From contig CBDCWE010000003.1 of assembly GCA_965223355.1 (NCBI GenBank), positions 4,526,001 to 4,590,000 of the forward strand: DNA of 64,000 bases, written 5' to 3'. The position numbers and the translations under genes are program-made. Every line of letters begins with the position of its first letter. Within the stretch, counting starts at the first letter, position 1. The notes beneath the pieces were generated by a model that did no database searches, was not told the DNA's origin, and worked only from the letters and a program-made list of their open reading frames with translations. Positions 7,958-16,397 of the stretch are shown one piece after another. The stretch comes from Tectiglobus sp965223355 (GTDB lineage Bacteria > Pseudomonadota > Alphaproteobacteria > Rhizobiales > Hyphomicrobiaceae).

Positions 7958-8643
7958 TAGGATTGCTCCGCTATCGCGGGGTCGGCCCGTTCGGAACCGG
8001 TTGTCGCGGCGGCGGCCAGGGCCGACAACAACGCCGCCGCGTCGGCTGCCGCAGCAGCGGGCGTTGAGCCGCCGGCGCTATCGCACGACACAAAGTCCGC
8101 ACCAAGGGCTGCCACTTGTCGTGCTTCATCGATTGAACGGATGTCGAGGGCCACACACGGGACTTCGAACAGTTCAGCCCACCATTCAACCAGCGCATTG
8201 CGCGTGGTCCGTGCCTTCGTCTGATCCTGCAATGTCGGCGCGGCGCCGAACGCTATATAGTCAGCGCCTGCCTCAGCAAGGGTCATGGCGAGATGGCGGG
8301 ATTTGCCGACCTCGACGCCGACAATCCCGGGGCTGGCGATAATCTCGCGGGCTTCCTCATAACGTCGCGCGATATCGCGGGTCATGCGAAGATGGCAGCC
8401 GTCGGCGCCCAAGGACCGGGCCAGGTGCGGATCGTTGTCTATCAAGGCCGCGCTATCATTGGCCTGCGCGAGTTCGACCAGCGGGTGGGCCTGGTCTGCG
8501 ACAAGCGCAGTTTCGCCGGCGCCGCGGATCAGAACGGTCGGCATCGAATGGTGTGCGAGAACGGCGCGCAGTCGGTCGGCGGCCGCCGGATCGGCCTCGA
8601 TGATCAGAAAAGGTGCGCATTGATGTTCGAGGACGTGGGTCAT
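7957..8643 (-). CDS. Thiamine-phosphate synthase-like protein (degenerate ThiE family)
   Basis: About 228 residues with the TIM-barrel pattern of ThiE: SLGADGCHLRM matches the ADGVHLGQ block and GADYIAFGA the strand before the phosphate loop. The expected LVQLR motif is changed to VLIRGAG, the ND before the substrate loop reads DNDPHL, and the late GGI phosphate-binding motif is not recognisable. Catalytic activity is therefore uncertain. In several alphaproteobacteria a similar gene follows fba in glycolytic clusters. The ATG at 8643 is preferred over one 33 bases upstream because family similarity starts there. The alanine-rich C-terminus (about 30 residues) is probably disordered. Confidence 0.7.
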   Translation of the reverse strand: MTHVLEHQCAPFLIIEADPAAADRLRAVLAHHSMPTVLIRGAGETALVADQAHPLVELAQANDSAALIDNDPHLARSLGADGCHLRMTRDIARRYEEAREIIASPGIVGVEVGKSRHLAMTLAEAGADYIAFGAAPTLQDQTKARTTRNALVEWWAELFEVPCVALDIRSIDEARQVAALGADFVSCDSAGGSTPAAAAADAAALLSALAAAATTGSERADPAIAEQS

Positions 8644-8763
8644 GGCGTTCCCTGTTGCGACGGACCGCGGCACCATGCCGGCACCGCCGCGGCTGGCAGA
8701 GGTCGATCAAACTGCTCGCCTGGCAGCGTTATTTACCGGCCGCCGACCCGGGCCCGATTGGCG

Positions 8764-9792
8764 TCAGGCGGCGGTTTCCAGTTCGCGCTGCCATTTGCCG
8801 AGTGCGGCCAGGCCGTTCATCTTGGCGCGGTGTGAAAACGCGCGCTGGGCGGCCGCCACGTTCTCGGACTTGCCGCTCCAGGCCTTTAGTGCGGCGGCCT
8901 GCAGTGCGCGGCCATAGGAAAACGTCAGCGCCCAAGGCAGATTGCCGATCTCGTTCATGAGCGAGAGGTGTTCGGTTGCCTGTTCATCCGATTGGCCGCC
9001 GGAAAGGAATGCAATTCCCGGCACGGCCGCGGGAACCGTGGACTTCAAACAGCGCACGGTTTTTTCGGCAACTTCGCCAGCGCTCGCCTGCCGCGCACAA
9101 TTTTGCCCGGCAATGACCATGTTGGGCTTCAAGACGATGCCTTCCAGCATCACATCCGCGTCGGCCAATTCGGCAAAGGTCGCGCGCAGCATCGCAACGG
9201 TGACATCGTAACAACGGTCGATGTCGTGGGTCGAATGCGCGCCGTCCATCACAACCTCGGGCTCGACGATCGGTACGATGTTGGCCTCCTGGCACAACGC
9301 AGCATAGCGCGCCAAGCCATGCGCGTTGGCCTTGATGCAGTTGCGACTGGGGCAACCGTCGGCAATCGTTATGACGGAACGCCACTTCGCGAACCGGGCG
9401 CCAAGCTCGTAGTACTCATTGAGCCGATCACGCAGGCCGTCGAGGCCCTCGGTGACCTTTTCGATGCCGGCGCCGGCCAGGGCTTGCGCGCCCTTGTCGA
9501 CTTTGATGCCGGGGACTGCATCGGCGGCCCTGATGAGATCGACCAGGGGGGTCCCATCGGCCGCCTTCTGGCGCAGCGTTTCATCAAACAGGATCACGCC
9601 GGAGACGTAGCTCGCCATCGCCTCCGAGGCGCGGAACAGCATCTCGCGATAGTCACGGCGATTGTCCTCGGTCGATTCAACGTTGATCGAATCAAATCGC
9701 TTTTTGATGGTACCCGTGCTTTCATCGGCGGCCAGAATGCCCTGGCCTGGCACAACCATCTTGTGCGCGACATCTTCCAGTTTTTCCGACAT
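8764..9792 (-). CDS. fba: Fructose-bisphosphate aldolase, class I
   Basis: The enzyme cleaves fructose 1,6-bisphosphate to glyceraldehyde 3-phosphate and dihydroxyacetone phosphate through a lysine Schiff base. About 342 residues are encoded, the usual class I length. GKGIL-type motif GQGILAADESTGTIKKRF lies at the N-terminus, and the Schiff-base lysine is in EGIVLKPNMV. FLSGGQSDEQA is the conserved phosphate-binding loop. The start at 9792 is chosen because GGAGGACA stands just upstream; the frame also runs back to an ATG at 9834. The gene heads the run fba-thiE-like-Sel1 and is divergent from the hydroxyacid dehydrogenase gene. Confidence 0.93.
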   Translation of the reverse strand: MSEKLEDVAHKMVVPGQGILAADESTGTIKKRFDSINVESTEDNRRDYREMLFRASEAMASYVSGVILFDETLRQKAADGTPLVDLIRAADAVPGIKVDKGAQALAGAGIEKVTEGLDGLRDRLNEYYELGARFAKWRSVITIADGCPSRNCIKANAHGLARYAALCQEANIVPIVEPEVVMDGAHSTHDIDRCYDVTVAMLRATFAELADADVMLEGIVLKPNMVIAGQNCARQASAGEVAEKTVRCLKSTVPAAVPGIAFLSGGQSDEQATEHLSLMNEIGNLPWALTFSYGRALQAAALKAWSGKSENVAAAQRAFSHRAKMNGLAALGKWQRELETAA

Positions 9793-9953
9793 CCAATGTC
9801 CTCCAATATGGCGTTGCTGGTTCGATTTCGGCATGTCAATAGCGCGGTTTAGCCGGACTCGCCAGAGGCATGCGACATAAGTCGTTGGCGCTCATCCGCT
9901 GCGTGATGGCGGGCCGCGTCAGGCACAGCGGAGCACCAACATCGGAGGTCAAT
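9793..9953. promoter_or_regulatory. Divergent promoter region between fba and the hydroxyacid dehydrogenase
   Basis: This 161-bp gap must carry promoters for both genes. Shine-Dalgarno sequences are visible at each end (GGAGGAC on the minus strand before fba, GGAGGTC at about 9945-9951 before the plus-strand gene). No clear operator palindrome was seen. Confidence 0.5.
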
Positions 9954-11087
9954 ATGGCGCGGGACATCAACGTTGAAGATCTACGACAAATCGCCCGTAG
10001 CCGTCTACCAAAGGTTGTGTTTGATTTCATCGACGGCGGCGCGCAGGACGAACGTACGCTGGCCGCCAACTGCCGCGATTTGCAGGCCCTGACCCTCAGC
10101 CCGCGGGTCATGGTTGATGTCTCCCAACGCGACCTCAGTGTCGAGATCTTCGGCCAGACCTACGCATTTCCGATGATTTTGTCGCCAATCGGGTTGACCG
10201 GGCTGGCCTCACCCAAGGGCGAGCTCGACGCCGTGCGGGCCGCATCCCAAGCTGGCATTGGTTATTGTCTAAGCACCAACGCCTCATCCTCGATCGAGGA
10301 AGTCGCGGATCAAACAAGACGGCCGTTCTGGTTTCAGCTCTATGTCATGAAGGACAGAGGGCTGACGAGATCGCTGATCGAACGGGCCAAGCGGGCCGGC
10401 TGTTCGGCGCTGGTTATAACGGTCGATCTTGCCGCCCACGGCCGGCGCGAGCGCGATGCCCGCAACGGCTTTTCGGTGCCGCCGCGGCTCAGCCTCAAGG
10501 ACGCCGTCAACGCCGCCCTGCACCCGGGCTGGATCTATCGCATGGCCACCGGGCCGCGCCTGACGTTCGCAAACTACCAAACCGCAGCCGACAAAGGCTT
10601 TCTGCAACTGTCCAAACACATTGCCGAGCAGTTCGACCCCGCCATCACCTGGGACGACATCGCGTGGGCCAAAGCGTTGTGGGGCGGGCCGTTGGTCGTC
10701 AAAGGGATCCTGCGGGCCGATGATGCCCGCCGGGCGGTTGATCATGGCGCCGACGGCATTAGTGTCTCGAACCACGGCGGGCGGCAACTGGACGGAGTGG
10801 CATCGGCAATTGCAGCGCTGCCGCGCGTGGTCGCGGCGGTGGGCGGGGACATTCCCGTGTTCATGGACGGCGGCGTGCGCCGCGGCGGCGATATTCTGCG
10901 CGCCCGGGCCTTGGGGGCGACTGCCTGCCTCGTCGGTCGGGCATTTGTCTACGGGCTTGCAGCTTTGGGACCAATCGGAGCCGCGCGCGCTATCGAAATC
11001 CTGCATGGCGAACTTGATAACACGATGGCGCTGATGGGGCTGACATCGATGCGCGCGGTCGATCGTGCGGTGTTGGACGTCGACTGA
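9954..11087 (+). CDS. lldD: FMN-dependent alpha-hydroxy-acid dehydrogenase (L-lactate dehydrogenase family)
   Basis: The 377-residue product is a TIM-barrel flavoprotein that oxidises L-2-hydroxyacids such as L-lactate to 2-oxoacids. It shows FDFIDGGAQDE near the N-terminus, LSPIGLTGLASPKGE, TVDLAAHGRRERDARNG and the active-site signature SNHGGRQLDG with the catalytic histidine and arginine. DGGVRRGGDILRARALGA is the FMN phosphate-binding region. The ATG at 9954 is preferred because GGAGG lies 6-10 bases upstream; ATGs further upstream lack family similarity. Substrate choice among lactate, glycolate and mandelate cannot be settled from the sequence. Confidence 0.88.
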   Translation: MARDINVEDLRQIARSRLPKVVFDFIDGGAQDERTLAANCRDLQALTLSPRVMVDVSQRDLSVEIFGQTYAFPMILSPIGLTGLASPKGELDAVRAASQAGIGYCLSTNASSSIEEVADQTRRPFWFQLYVMKDRGLTRSLIERAKRAGCSALVITVDLAAHGRRERDARNGFSVPPRLSLKDAVNAALHPGWIYRMATGPRLTFANYQTAADKGFLQLSKHIAEQFDPAITWDDIAWAKALWGGPLVVKGILRADDARRAVDHGADGISVSNHGGRQLDGVASAIAALPRVVAAVGGDIPVFMDGGVRRGGDILRARALGATACLVGRAFVYGLAALGPIGAARAIEILHGELDNTMALMGLTSMRAVDRAVLDVD

Positions 11088-11120
11088 TACCGCCGCAGCT
11101 ATCCGTTGAGGCACTTCACC

Positions 11121-11252
11121 GGTTTCCAAAGGGCAGTGCCCTTTGGCGGGATCGGCAACGGCGGAGCCCTTAACATATCGCCGCCGTGCGGCGATCCTTG
11201 AGGGGCTTTCAGCCCCTCAAACACCCCGGCCAGGGGATGGATCCCCTGGACC
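11121..11252 (-). repeat. Family A hairpin-chain repeat, copy A2
   Basis: This is a nearly complete minus-oriented copy with all five hairpins, the TTAAGGGC arm being partly degraded (GGCAACGGCGGAGCCCTTAA). It fills the gap between the convergent ends of the hydroxyacid dehydrogenase gene and ruvB. Confidence 0.85.
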
Positions 11253-11270
11253 CCGAACGTGTTGAGACCA

Positions 11271-12362
11271 CTAGGTCTTGCCGTTTTGTTCCGGCGCGAT
11301 CGCTTCTTCGTCGGCGTCTTGGCGATCGCTCCCGAACAACCCAAACTGCGGCGCACCGGAACGCTGCGGGCCGGCACGGCCGAGATGTTGATAGGCCTTT
11401 AGGGTCAGCATGCGCCCCCGCGGCGTGCGATTGATGAACCCCTTCTGCAGCAAATAGGGCTCGACGATGTCCTCCAGCGCATCGCGCGGTTCCGATAGCG
11501 CCGCTGAAAGTGTTTCGATACCGACCGGCCCGCCTTCGTAGTTGTCGGCGATGCAACCGAGATAGCGATGATCGAGCGCATCGAGGCCGGCGCTGTCGAC
11601 TTCCAGCATTTCGAGGGCGCGATCGGCGACATCCGCAGAAATCGTCTCCGCGTTCTCAACCGCAGCAAAGTCGCGCACGCGGCGCAGCAAGCGACCCGCG
11701 ATGCGCGGTGTGCCGCGCGAGCGCCGTGCGATCTCGCGCGCACCATCCGCTCGCATTGGCGCCCCCAGCACCCGGGCACCGCGTTCGACCACGAGGCAGA
11801 GTTCATCATCGGTATAGAAGTTCAGCCTGATCGGAATCCCGAAGCGGTCACGCAGCGGCGTCGTCAGCAGTCCCGTCCGCGTCGTCGCCCCGACCAACGT
11901 GAACTTGGCAAGGTCGATCCGCACCGACCGTGCCGCCGGACCCTCGCCGATAATCAGGTCGAGCTGAAAGTCCTCCATCGCCGGATAGAGGATTTCCTCC
12001 ACCGCGGGATTGAGACGGTGAATTTCATCGATGAACAGCACGTCGCGTTCTTCGAGGTTAGTCAGGAGCGCCGCCAGATCGCCGGCCTTCGAAATCACGG
12101 GTCCGGATGTCGCCCGGAAGCCGACGCCCAGCTCCTTCGACATGATTTGCGCCAGTGTCGTCTTGCCGAGCCCCGGCGGCCCGGCAAACAGGACATGATC
12201 GAGCGCATCTCCGCGCGACTTCGCAGCCTCGATGAAAATCCGCAGGTTGGCCCTGGCCTGTTCCTGGCCGATGAAGTCATCGAGCGATTGCGGTCGCACC
12301 GAGCCCTCAGCGCCGTCAGTCTCGCGCGGCAGTGCAGATACCAGTCGGTCATCGTCGCTCAT
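11271..12362 (-). CDS. ruvB: Holliday junction branch migration ATPase RuvB
   Basis: RuvB is the hexameric AAA+ motor that drives branch migration of Holliday junctions with RuvA. The 363-residue sequence has RPQSLDDFIGQ at the N-terminus, Walker A GPPGLGKTTLA, Walker B VLFIDEIHRL, sensor 1 LVGATTRTGLL and the C-terminal winged-helix domain that ends in LQKGFINRTPRGR. Its C-terminal tail (GSDRQDADEEAIAPEQ) is acidic and probably disordered. It is the last gene of the ruvC-ruvA-membrane protein-ruvB cluster, with a 31-bp gap to the membrane-protein gene. Confidence 0.96.
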   Translation of the reverse strand: MSDDDRLVSALPRETDGAEGSVRPQSLDDFIGQEQARANLRIFIEAAKSRGDALDHVLFAGPPGLGKTTLAQIMSKELGVGFRATSGPVISKAGDLAALLTNLEERDVLFIDEIHRLNPAVEEILYPAMEDFQLDLIIGEGPAARSVRIDLAKFTLVGATTRTGLLTTPLRDRFGIPIRLNFYTDDELCLVVERGARVLGAPMRADGAREIARRSRGTPRIAGRLLRRVRDFAAVENAETISADVADRALEMLEVDSAGLDALDHRYLGCIADNYEGGPVGIETLSAALSEPRDALEDIVEPYLLQKGFINRTPRGRMLTLKAYQHLGRAGPQRSGAPQFGLFGSDRQDADEEAIAPEQNGKT

Positions 12363-12393
12363 AACAGCTTGGTGACCCTATTCGCCGTCACCG

Positions 12394-12858
12394 TCAAGCC
12401 GGCACATCGGATCGCAATATGCCGGCGCGCACCGCGACAGCGCGACAGGCGATCGCCACGAGCCCGGCACCAACCGCGATATAGGCCAGCAATCCACCGT
12501 GTTCGAACGGCATGGCGATGGCAGCCAGCATGAAGCCGATAACGCCGGTCATCCCCGCAATCGCCCAGCCGGCCGGCCAACCGGCAGCCAGCACCACTGC
12601 AAACAGCAACCCGGCGAGCGCGGCCGGCACCGCCGACCAGATATAGGCTTGGATCGCCGTCATCGCCGCGGTTGCCATGATCTTGCCCGCCGACGGCGCG
12701 CCGACGCTTTCCAGAATGCCCCAGTTTTCTCCCGCGAACGGACCGACTTGGGCAGCCACGAGAACCGGCAGCGAAACAATTGTGCCGAACGCCGCGCCAA
12801 ACGGCCCAAGCAATGTAAAGAACAAGACCGTCCAAAAGCCGCCCTGGAGATTTGTCAT
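12394..12858 (-). CDS. Integral membrane protein inside the ruv cluster, unknown function
   Basis: About 154 residues, mostly hydrophobic, with roughly four membrane segments (near 8-30, 60-82, 84-106 and 110-145). No known domain is recognised. The ATG at 12858 is preceded by a strong GAGGAGG, which decides the start over an upstream frame to 13017 that overlaps ruvA. It lies between ruvA and ruvB with gaps of 23 and 31 bp and is evidently co-transcribed. A functional link to DNA repair is not implied by the sequence; it may simply be an operon passenger. Confidence 0.7.
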   Translation of the reverse strand: MTNLQGGFWTVLFFTLLGPFGAAFGTIVSLPVLVAAQVGPFAGENWGILESVGAPSAGKIMATAAMTAIQAYIWSAVPAALAGLLFAVVLAAGWPAGWAIAGMTGVIGFMLAAIAMPFEHGGLLAYIAVGAGLVAIACRAVAVRAGILRSDVPA

Positions 12859-12881
12859 TGCGCCCTCCTCGCTCTCAGTGC

Positions 12882-13514
12882 CTACCTTGCCAGCGTCTTG
12901 GCCAGCGTTTTGAGGCCATGCCTGATCAGCACCGCGGTGTCGGCGTCCGCGCCATGTTCCTTGGCCGCCGCAGCCACGGCTTGCGATGCTTGCACCGGCT
13001 GATAGCCCAGGTTGCACAGGGCTGAGATGGCCTCGGCTGCGCCACTGTCATGGCCCGCCGGAGGTGTCGGCGCACCGCTTGCGAGCGCCGGCACGTTGAG
13101 CCCGGTAGCTGCAAGCGCCGGCGCCTTGTCCCTGAGCTCGGTCACGATCCGTTGCGCGATCTTCTTGCCGACGCCCGGCGTCCGACCGACGGCGGCCCAA
13201 TCGCCAACGGCGATGGCGTTGGCAAGATCGGACGGTGCAAGAATGCCGAGGACGCCGAGCGCCACCTTCGCGCCGACCCCCTGCACACCTTGCAGCGTCC
13301 GGAACCAGTTGCGCTCGACCTCGCTGGCAAACCCGAACAGCCGGATCGCATCGTCACGAACGTGGGTATCAATGGTCAGCACGACTTCGGCACCGATCGT
13401 CATATCACGCAATGCCCGTGCCGAGGCCTGCACTTCATAGCCGACACCGTTGACGTCGATAATGCAGAATGCCTCGCCGACGGCATCCACCTTGCCACGC
13501 AGTTTGCCGATCAC
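12882..13514 (-). CDS. ruvA: Holliday junction DNA-binding protein RuvA
   Basis: RuvA forms tetramers that clamp the four-way junction and load RuvB. The 210-residue product has the OB fold (MIGKLRGKVDAVGEAFCIIDVNG), helix-hairpin-helix motifs around LQGVQGVGAKVAL and TPGVGKKIAQRIVTEL, and a C-terminal three-helix RuvB-binding domain after an alanine-rich linker. It starts with GTG at 13514 and overlaps the ruvC stop by 4 bases, so translation is coupled. Confidence 0.96.
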   Translation of the reverse strand: MIGKLRGKVDAVGEAFCIIDVNGVGYEVQASARALRDMTIGAEVVLTIDTHVRDDAIRLFGFASEVERNWFRTLQGVQGVGAKVALGVLGILAPSDLANAIAVGDWAAVGRTPGVGKKIAQRIVTELRDKAPALAATGLNVPALASGAPTPPAGHDSGAAEAISALCNLGYQPVQASQAVAAAAKEHGADADTAVLIRHGLKTLAKTLAR

Positions 13515-14038
13515 TTCGCCAACTCCTCAAGCACACGTGCCGCCTTGGCTTGTGGGCTCGAGCGCTGATTTGCATGACAAATCGCAATCGCCAACGCGTC
13601 GGCCTCATCGCCGTTGCCGAACTGGGCTTTCGGCAGCAGCATCTTGACCATCATCTGCACTTGCTGCTTTTCGGCGTGGCCAACGCCGGTGACGGTCTTC
13701 TTGATCAAGTTGGGGGGATATTCGGCAACCCGCACGCCGAGCAATGCCGGTGCCAACAGCGCCATGCCGCGCGCCTGGCCGAGCTTCAGCGTCGCCCGCG
13801 CGTTGTTGTTGACGAAAGTCTCCTCGACTGCGACTTCGCGCGGCTTGAAACTCTTCAAGACGCTGGAGATGCCCTCGAAGATCTCGCGCAGCCGATAGGC
13901 AAGCTGCGCGTCGCTGCTCGAAGTAACATAGCCCGACGCGACATAACCGAGGCGCACACCATCGGTCTCGATGACGCCCCAACCGGAGCGCCGCAGACCG
14001 GGGTCTATGCCAACTATCCGAATCGCTTTGCCGCTCAT
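13511..14038 (-). CDS. ruvC: Crossover junction endodeoxyribonuclease RuvC
   Basis: RuvC resolves Holliday junctions by paired nicks. The 175-residue product has the catalytic-acid blocks expected for the family: IRIVGIDPGLRRSGWGV with the first aspartate, VAVEETFVNNN with the glutamate, and the C-terminal GDEADALAIAICHA with the final aspartates. Start ATG at 14038 gives family length. It is the first gene of ruvC-ruvA-membrane protein-ruvB. An upstream yebC gene, frequent in other proteobacteria, is not present. Confidence 0.96.
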   Translation of the reverse strand: MSGKAIRIVGIDPGLRRSGWGVIETDGVRLGYVASGYVTSSSDAQLAYRLREIFEGISSVLKSFKPREVAVEETFVNNNARATLKLGQARGMALLAPALLGVRVAEYPPNLIKKTVTGVGHAEKQQVQMMVKMLLPKAQFGNGDEADALAIAICHANQRSSPQAKAARVLEELAK

Positions 14039-14171
14039 GACGACGCCATAGCACGCCTTGGAGCGCGTTCAACCGAAATAGACGCGGTTCTACCCCGCAA
14101 TACCAGCCCGCAGACGCGATCGACGGAACTCTGCGCCCGACTGGCCTCAGGATCCTCTGAACAACTCACCG

Positions 14172-14301
14172 GTTTCCAAAGGGCTCAGCCCTTTGGCGGG
14201 ATCGTTAAGGGCCGCGCCCTTAACATATCGCCGCCCGGCGGCGATCCTTGAGGGCTTGTCCGCCCCTCAAACACCCCGACCAGGGGACCATCCCCTGGAC
14301 C
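14172..14301 (-). repeat. Family A hairpin-chain repeat, copy A3
   Basis: Minus-oriented copy beginning 22 bases after the stop of the ATC-hydrolase-like gene and read in the same direction. All five inverted repeats are present, with CGATC-linked spacing as in other copies. Confidence 0.85.
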
Positions 14302-14323
14302 TCGGACTCATTCAGAGGTGGCC

Positions 14324-14830
14324 TTAATCGTTGTTGGTTCCGTCACGCTCGTAGCGATAGTCGAAGTCGCAGTGGGAGGCGCCTTGCATGATCGTCTGGG
14401 TCCGCGTCAGCCTGAGGTTGGGATCATATCCCTCGCAGAACGTCCCGTCGCGCTGACACGACAGCAGATGGCCGATCTCGCCCAATCCCATGTCCCGGTA
14501 CATCTCCGAATAACGACAACGGGTGACATTGAACCGGTATCGGTCGTCCGACTTCTCCTGCACGTCGATCTCGAGAGCACCGCCCATGGTCCACTGTCCC
14601 TGCCGGTCAATGAACGTCTGCATGGATGTGTTGCCGCCGACCTGCGCCGCCATCCCTTGCGCCTGCTCGATTGACGAGGCCTTGACCGCGTTGGCGACCG
14701 TCTGTTGAGCAACTTCATCTCCGTGGCTGGCTTTCAGCGTATCATAGACGTGCTTTAAGATCTGAGCTTCGATCCGCCGCCGTTCCAACATCGGCAGCAA
14801 AGCACCTGCATCGTCAGACATATTTGCCAT
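14324..14830 (-). CDS. L-2-amino-thiazoline-4-carboxylic acid hydrolase family protein
   Basis: This 168-residue protein matches the ATC hydrolase family (PF14196): CRYSEMYRDMGLGEIGHLLSC followed by RDGTFCEGYDPNLRLTRTQTIMQGASHCDF is the conserved C-terminal half. In Pseudomonas the founding enzyme opens the thiazoline ring of ATC on the way to L-cysteine, but most relatives are uncharacterised. It lies 6 bases downstream of an FAD-dependent amine/amino-acid oxidase gene, so the two probably act together on an amino acid or heterocycle (inference). Confidence 0.75.
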   Translation of the reverse strand: MANMSDDAGALLPMLERRRIEAQILKHVYDTLKASHGDEVAQQTVANAVKASSIEQAQGMAAQVGGNTSMQTFIDRQGQWTMGGALEIDVQEKSDDRYRFNVTRCRYSEMYRDMGLGEIGHLLSCQRDGTFCEGYDPNLRLTRTQTIMQGASHCDFDYRYERDGTNND

Positions 14831-14836
14831 CCTGAT

Positions 14837-16141
14837 TCAAACTTCCCGACCATCGCGCCAACGATATTCGATCAAGCGCAGCGGCGCCAGCAACCGCAAC
14901 GCACCATGCGCGGGCAATGGTTTCGGATCGGTCAAGGGCAACCCGAGTTCGCCCGGCGCCGCACCTTGCAGAGCCTGGGCAAACCGGCGCCCGAGCGCAA
15001 CCGACAAGCCGACACCGCGGCCGTTACAGCCGACCCACGCATAGCCGCGCGGGCCCAGGCGATGGAACCTCGGCATAAAATCGCTGGTCATGCCGACATA
15101 GCCGTTCCAGAGATAGTCAAATGCCACATCGCCGAGTTCCGGAAAGATCCGCTGCAGACGCGCGCCCAGGCGCTGCTCAAGCCGGCTGCGGGCGTTGACC
15201 TTGACCATCAAGGCACCGCCGGTCACCAGCCGGTTGCGCGCATCATAGCGCATGAAATGCAGATCACCCTGCGTATCCGAGATCGCCTGGCGGCCGGGAA
15301 TGATCCTGGTGCGCAAGTTGTCGCCAACCGGCCGCGTCGCCATTTGCCAGGACAACACCGGCACCACCTGCCGCGCAACATCCGGCATCAAGGCCGAGGA
15401 AAACTCATGGCTGTAGGCGTTGCTTGCAACCATCAGCCGATGCCCGCGCACCGTGCCGCGCGGTGTCACGACGACCCAGTCATCGCCATCGCGCGCGATC
15501 GAAGTTGCAGGTGTCCGCCCGTAAATGCGCGCACCGCTTGCGATCGCCACCCGCGCCATTTCGCGCGTCAGCGCCAGCGGATTGATATGACCGCCGGTCG
15601 GGTTCCACCAGCCGCCGTACCAGAATTCACTGCCGGTTTTCGCGATTATCGCATCGCGAGACAGTAACTCGACCGGTGCGCCGCGATGCGCCCATTGTGC
15701 AACGCGGCGTTCTGCAATCCTGATCCGACCTGGTGAGTGGACCGGCTGCACCCAGCCCGTTTGCTCTGCTTCAGCCGCCAAATCATGCTCGCGGACGAGT
15801 GCAAAGAGCTCATCTGCACAATCGCGCAGAATGGCAACGAACCGTTCGCCGACCACACCGAACCGCGCCGCTATATCATCCGGTTCCGGCCGCGTCAGCG
15901 TCGGGATCACTTGGCCGTTGTTGCGCCCGGACGCGCCCCAGCCCGGCGCCATCGCCTCCACCACGGCAACCTCGACGCCGTCACGCGCGAGATGGAGCGC
16001 GGTCGACAGCCCCGTAAAGCCGGCACCGATGACGACGGCGTCGACGTCGAGCGGACCATCCAGCGCCGGACAGTCCGGCGGCGGCGGTGCCGTTGCAGCC
16101 CAGATCGACTCCGGCCACGTAATGCTGGTTTGTTCAGTCAT
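14837..16141 (-). CDS. FAD-dependent amino-acid/amine oxidoreductase (DadA/DAO superfamily)
   Basis: About 434 residues. The N-terminal dinucleotide fold reads VIGAGFTGLSTALHLARDG followed by the acidic VVEA end of strand two and GWGASGRNNGQVIPT, typical of the glycine-oxidase and D-amino-acid dehydrogenase superfamily. The C-terminal GYAWVGCNGRGVGLSVALGR closes the FAD site. Such enzymes oxidise secondary or D-amines; subgroup similarity is to the gamma-glutamylputrescine/FAD oxidase type, but the substrate is not certain. The ATG at 16141 is preferred over one 24 bases upstream because AAGGGG sits about 10 bases before it. It precedes the ATC-hydrolase-like gene by 6 bases. Confidence 0.82.
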   Translation of the reverse strand: MTEQTSITWPESIWAATAPPPPDCPALDGPLDVDAVVIGAGFTGLSTALHLARDGVEVAVVEAMAPGWGASGRNNGQVIPTLTRPEPDDIAARFGVVGERFVAILRDCADELFALVREHDLAAEAEQTGWVQPVHSPGRIRIAERRVAQWAHRGAPVELLSRDAIIAKTGSEFWYGGWWNPTGGHINPLALTREMARVAIASGARIYGRTPATSIARDGDDWVVVTPRGTVRGHRLMVASNAYSHEFSSALMPDVARQVVPVLSWQMATRPVGDNLRTRIIPGRQAISDTQGDLHFMRYDARNRLVTGGALMVKVNARSRLEQRLGARLQRIFPELGDVAFDYLWNGYVGMTSDFMPRFHRLGPRGYAWVGCNGRGVGLSVALGRRFAQALQGAAPGELGLPLTDPKPLPAHGALRLLAPLRLIEYRWRDGREV

Positions 16142-16397
16142 GATCTGGCGCCCCTTCGCACTCACGCAAGCCGGGTGACTGGCTCATTGCCGTCGTCGAT
16201 CGTTGCCACCGAAGGCGGGGCCACCCGGCCGGGCGGGCCGCGGGATGGTTTGGGCCAACTCTCAAACGATCCGGTCCCAGGTTCCACTGTGGCACGAACC
16301 CGTTCCGCAACCGGCAATGGGGCGCAATGGCGAACGCCAAGTTGGTCATCGGACACCACACCCCCCCACTTGGCACCGCATCGCGCGGCAGGTCCAA

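Noticed and set aside
14906..15667. A long plus-strand frame opposite the FAD oxidase gene.
   Set aside because: Antisense shadow of a recognisable flavoprotein; no motif or ribosome site.
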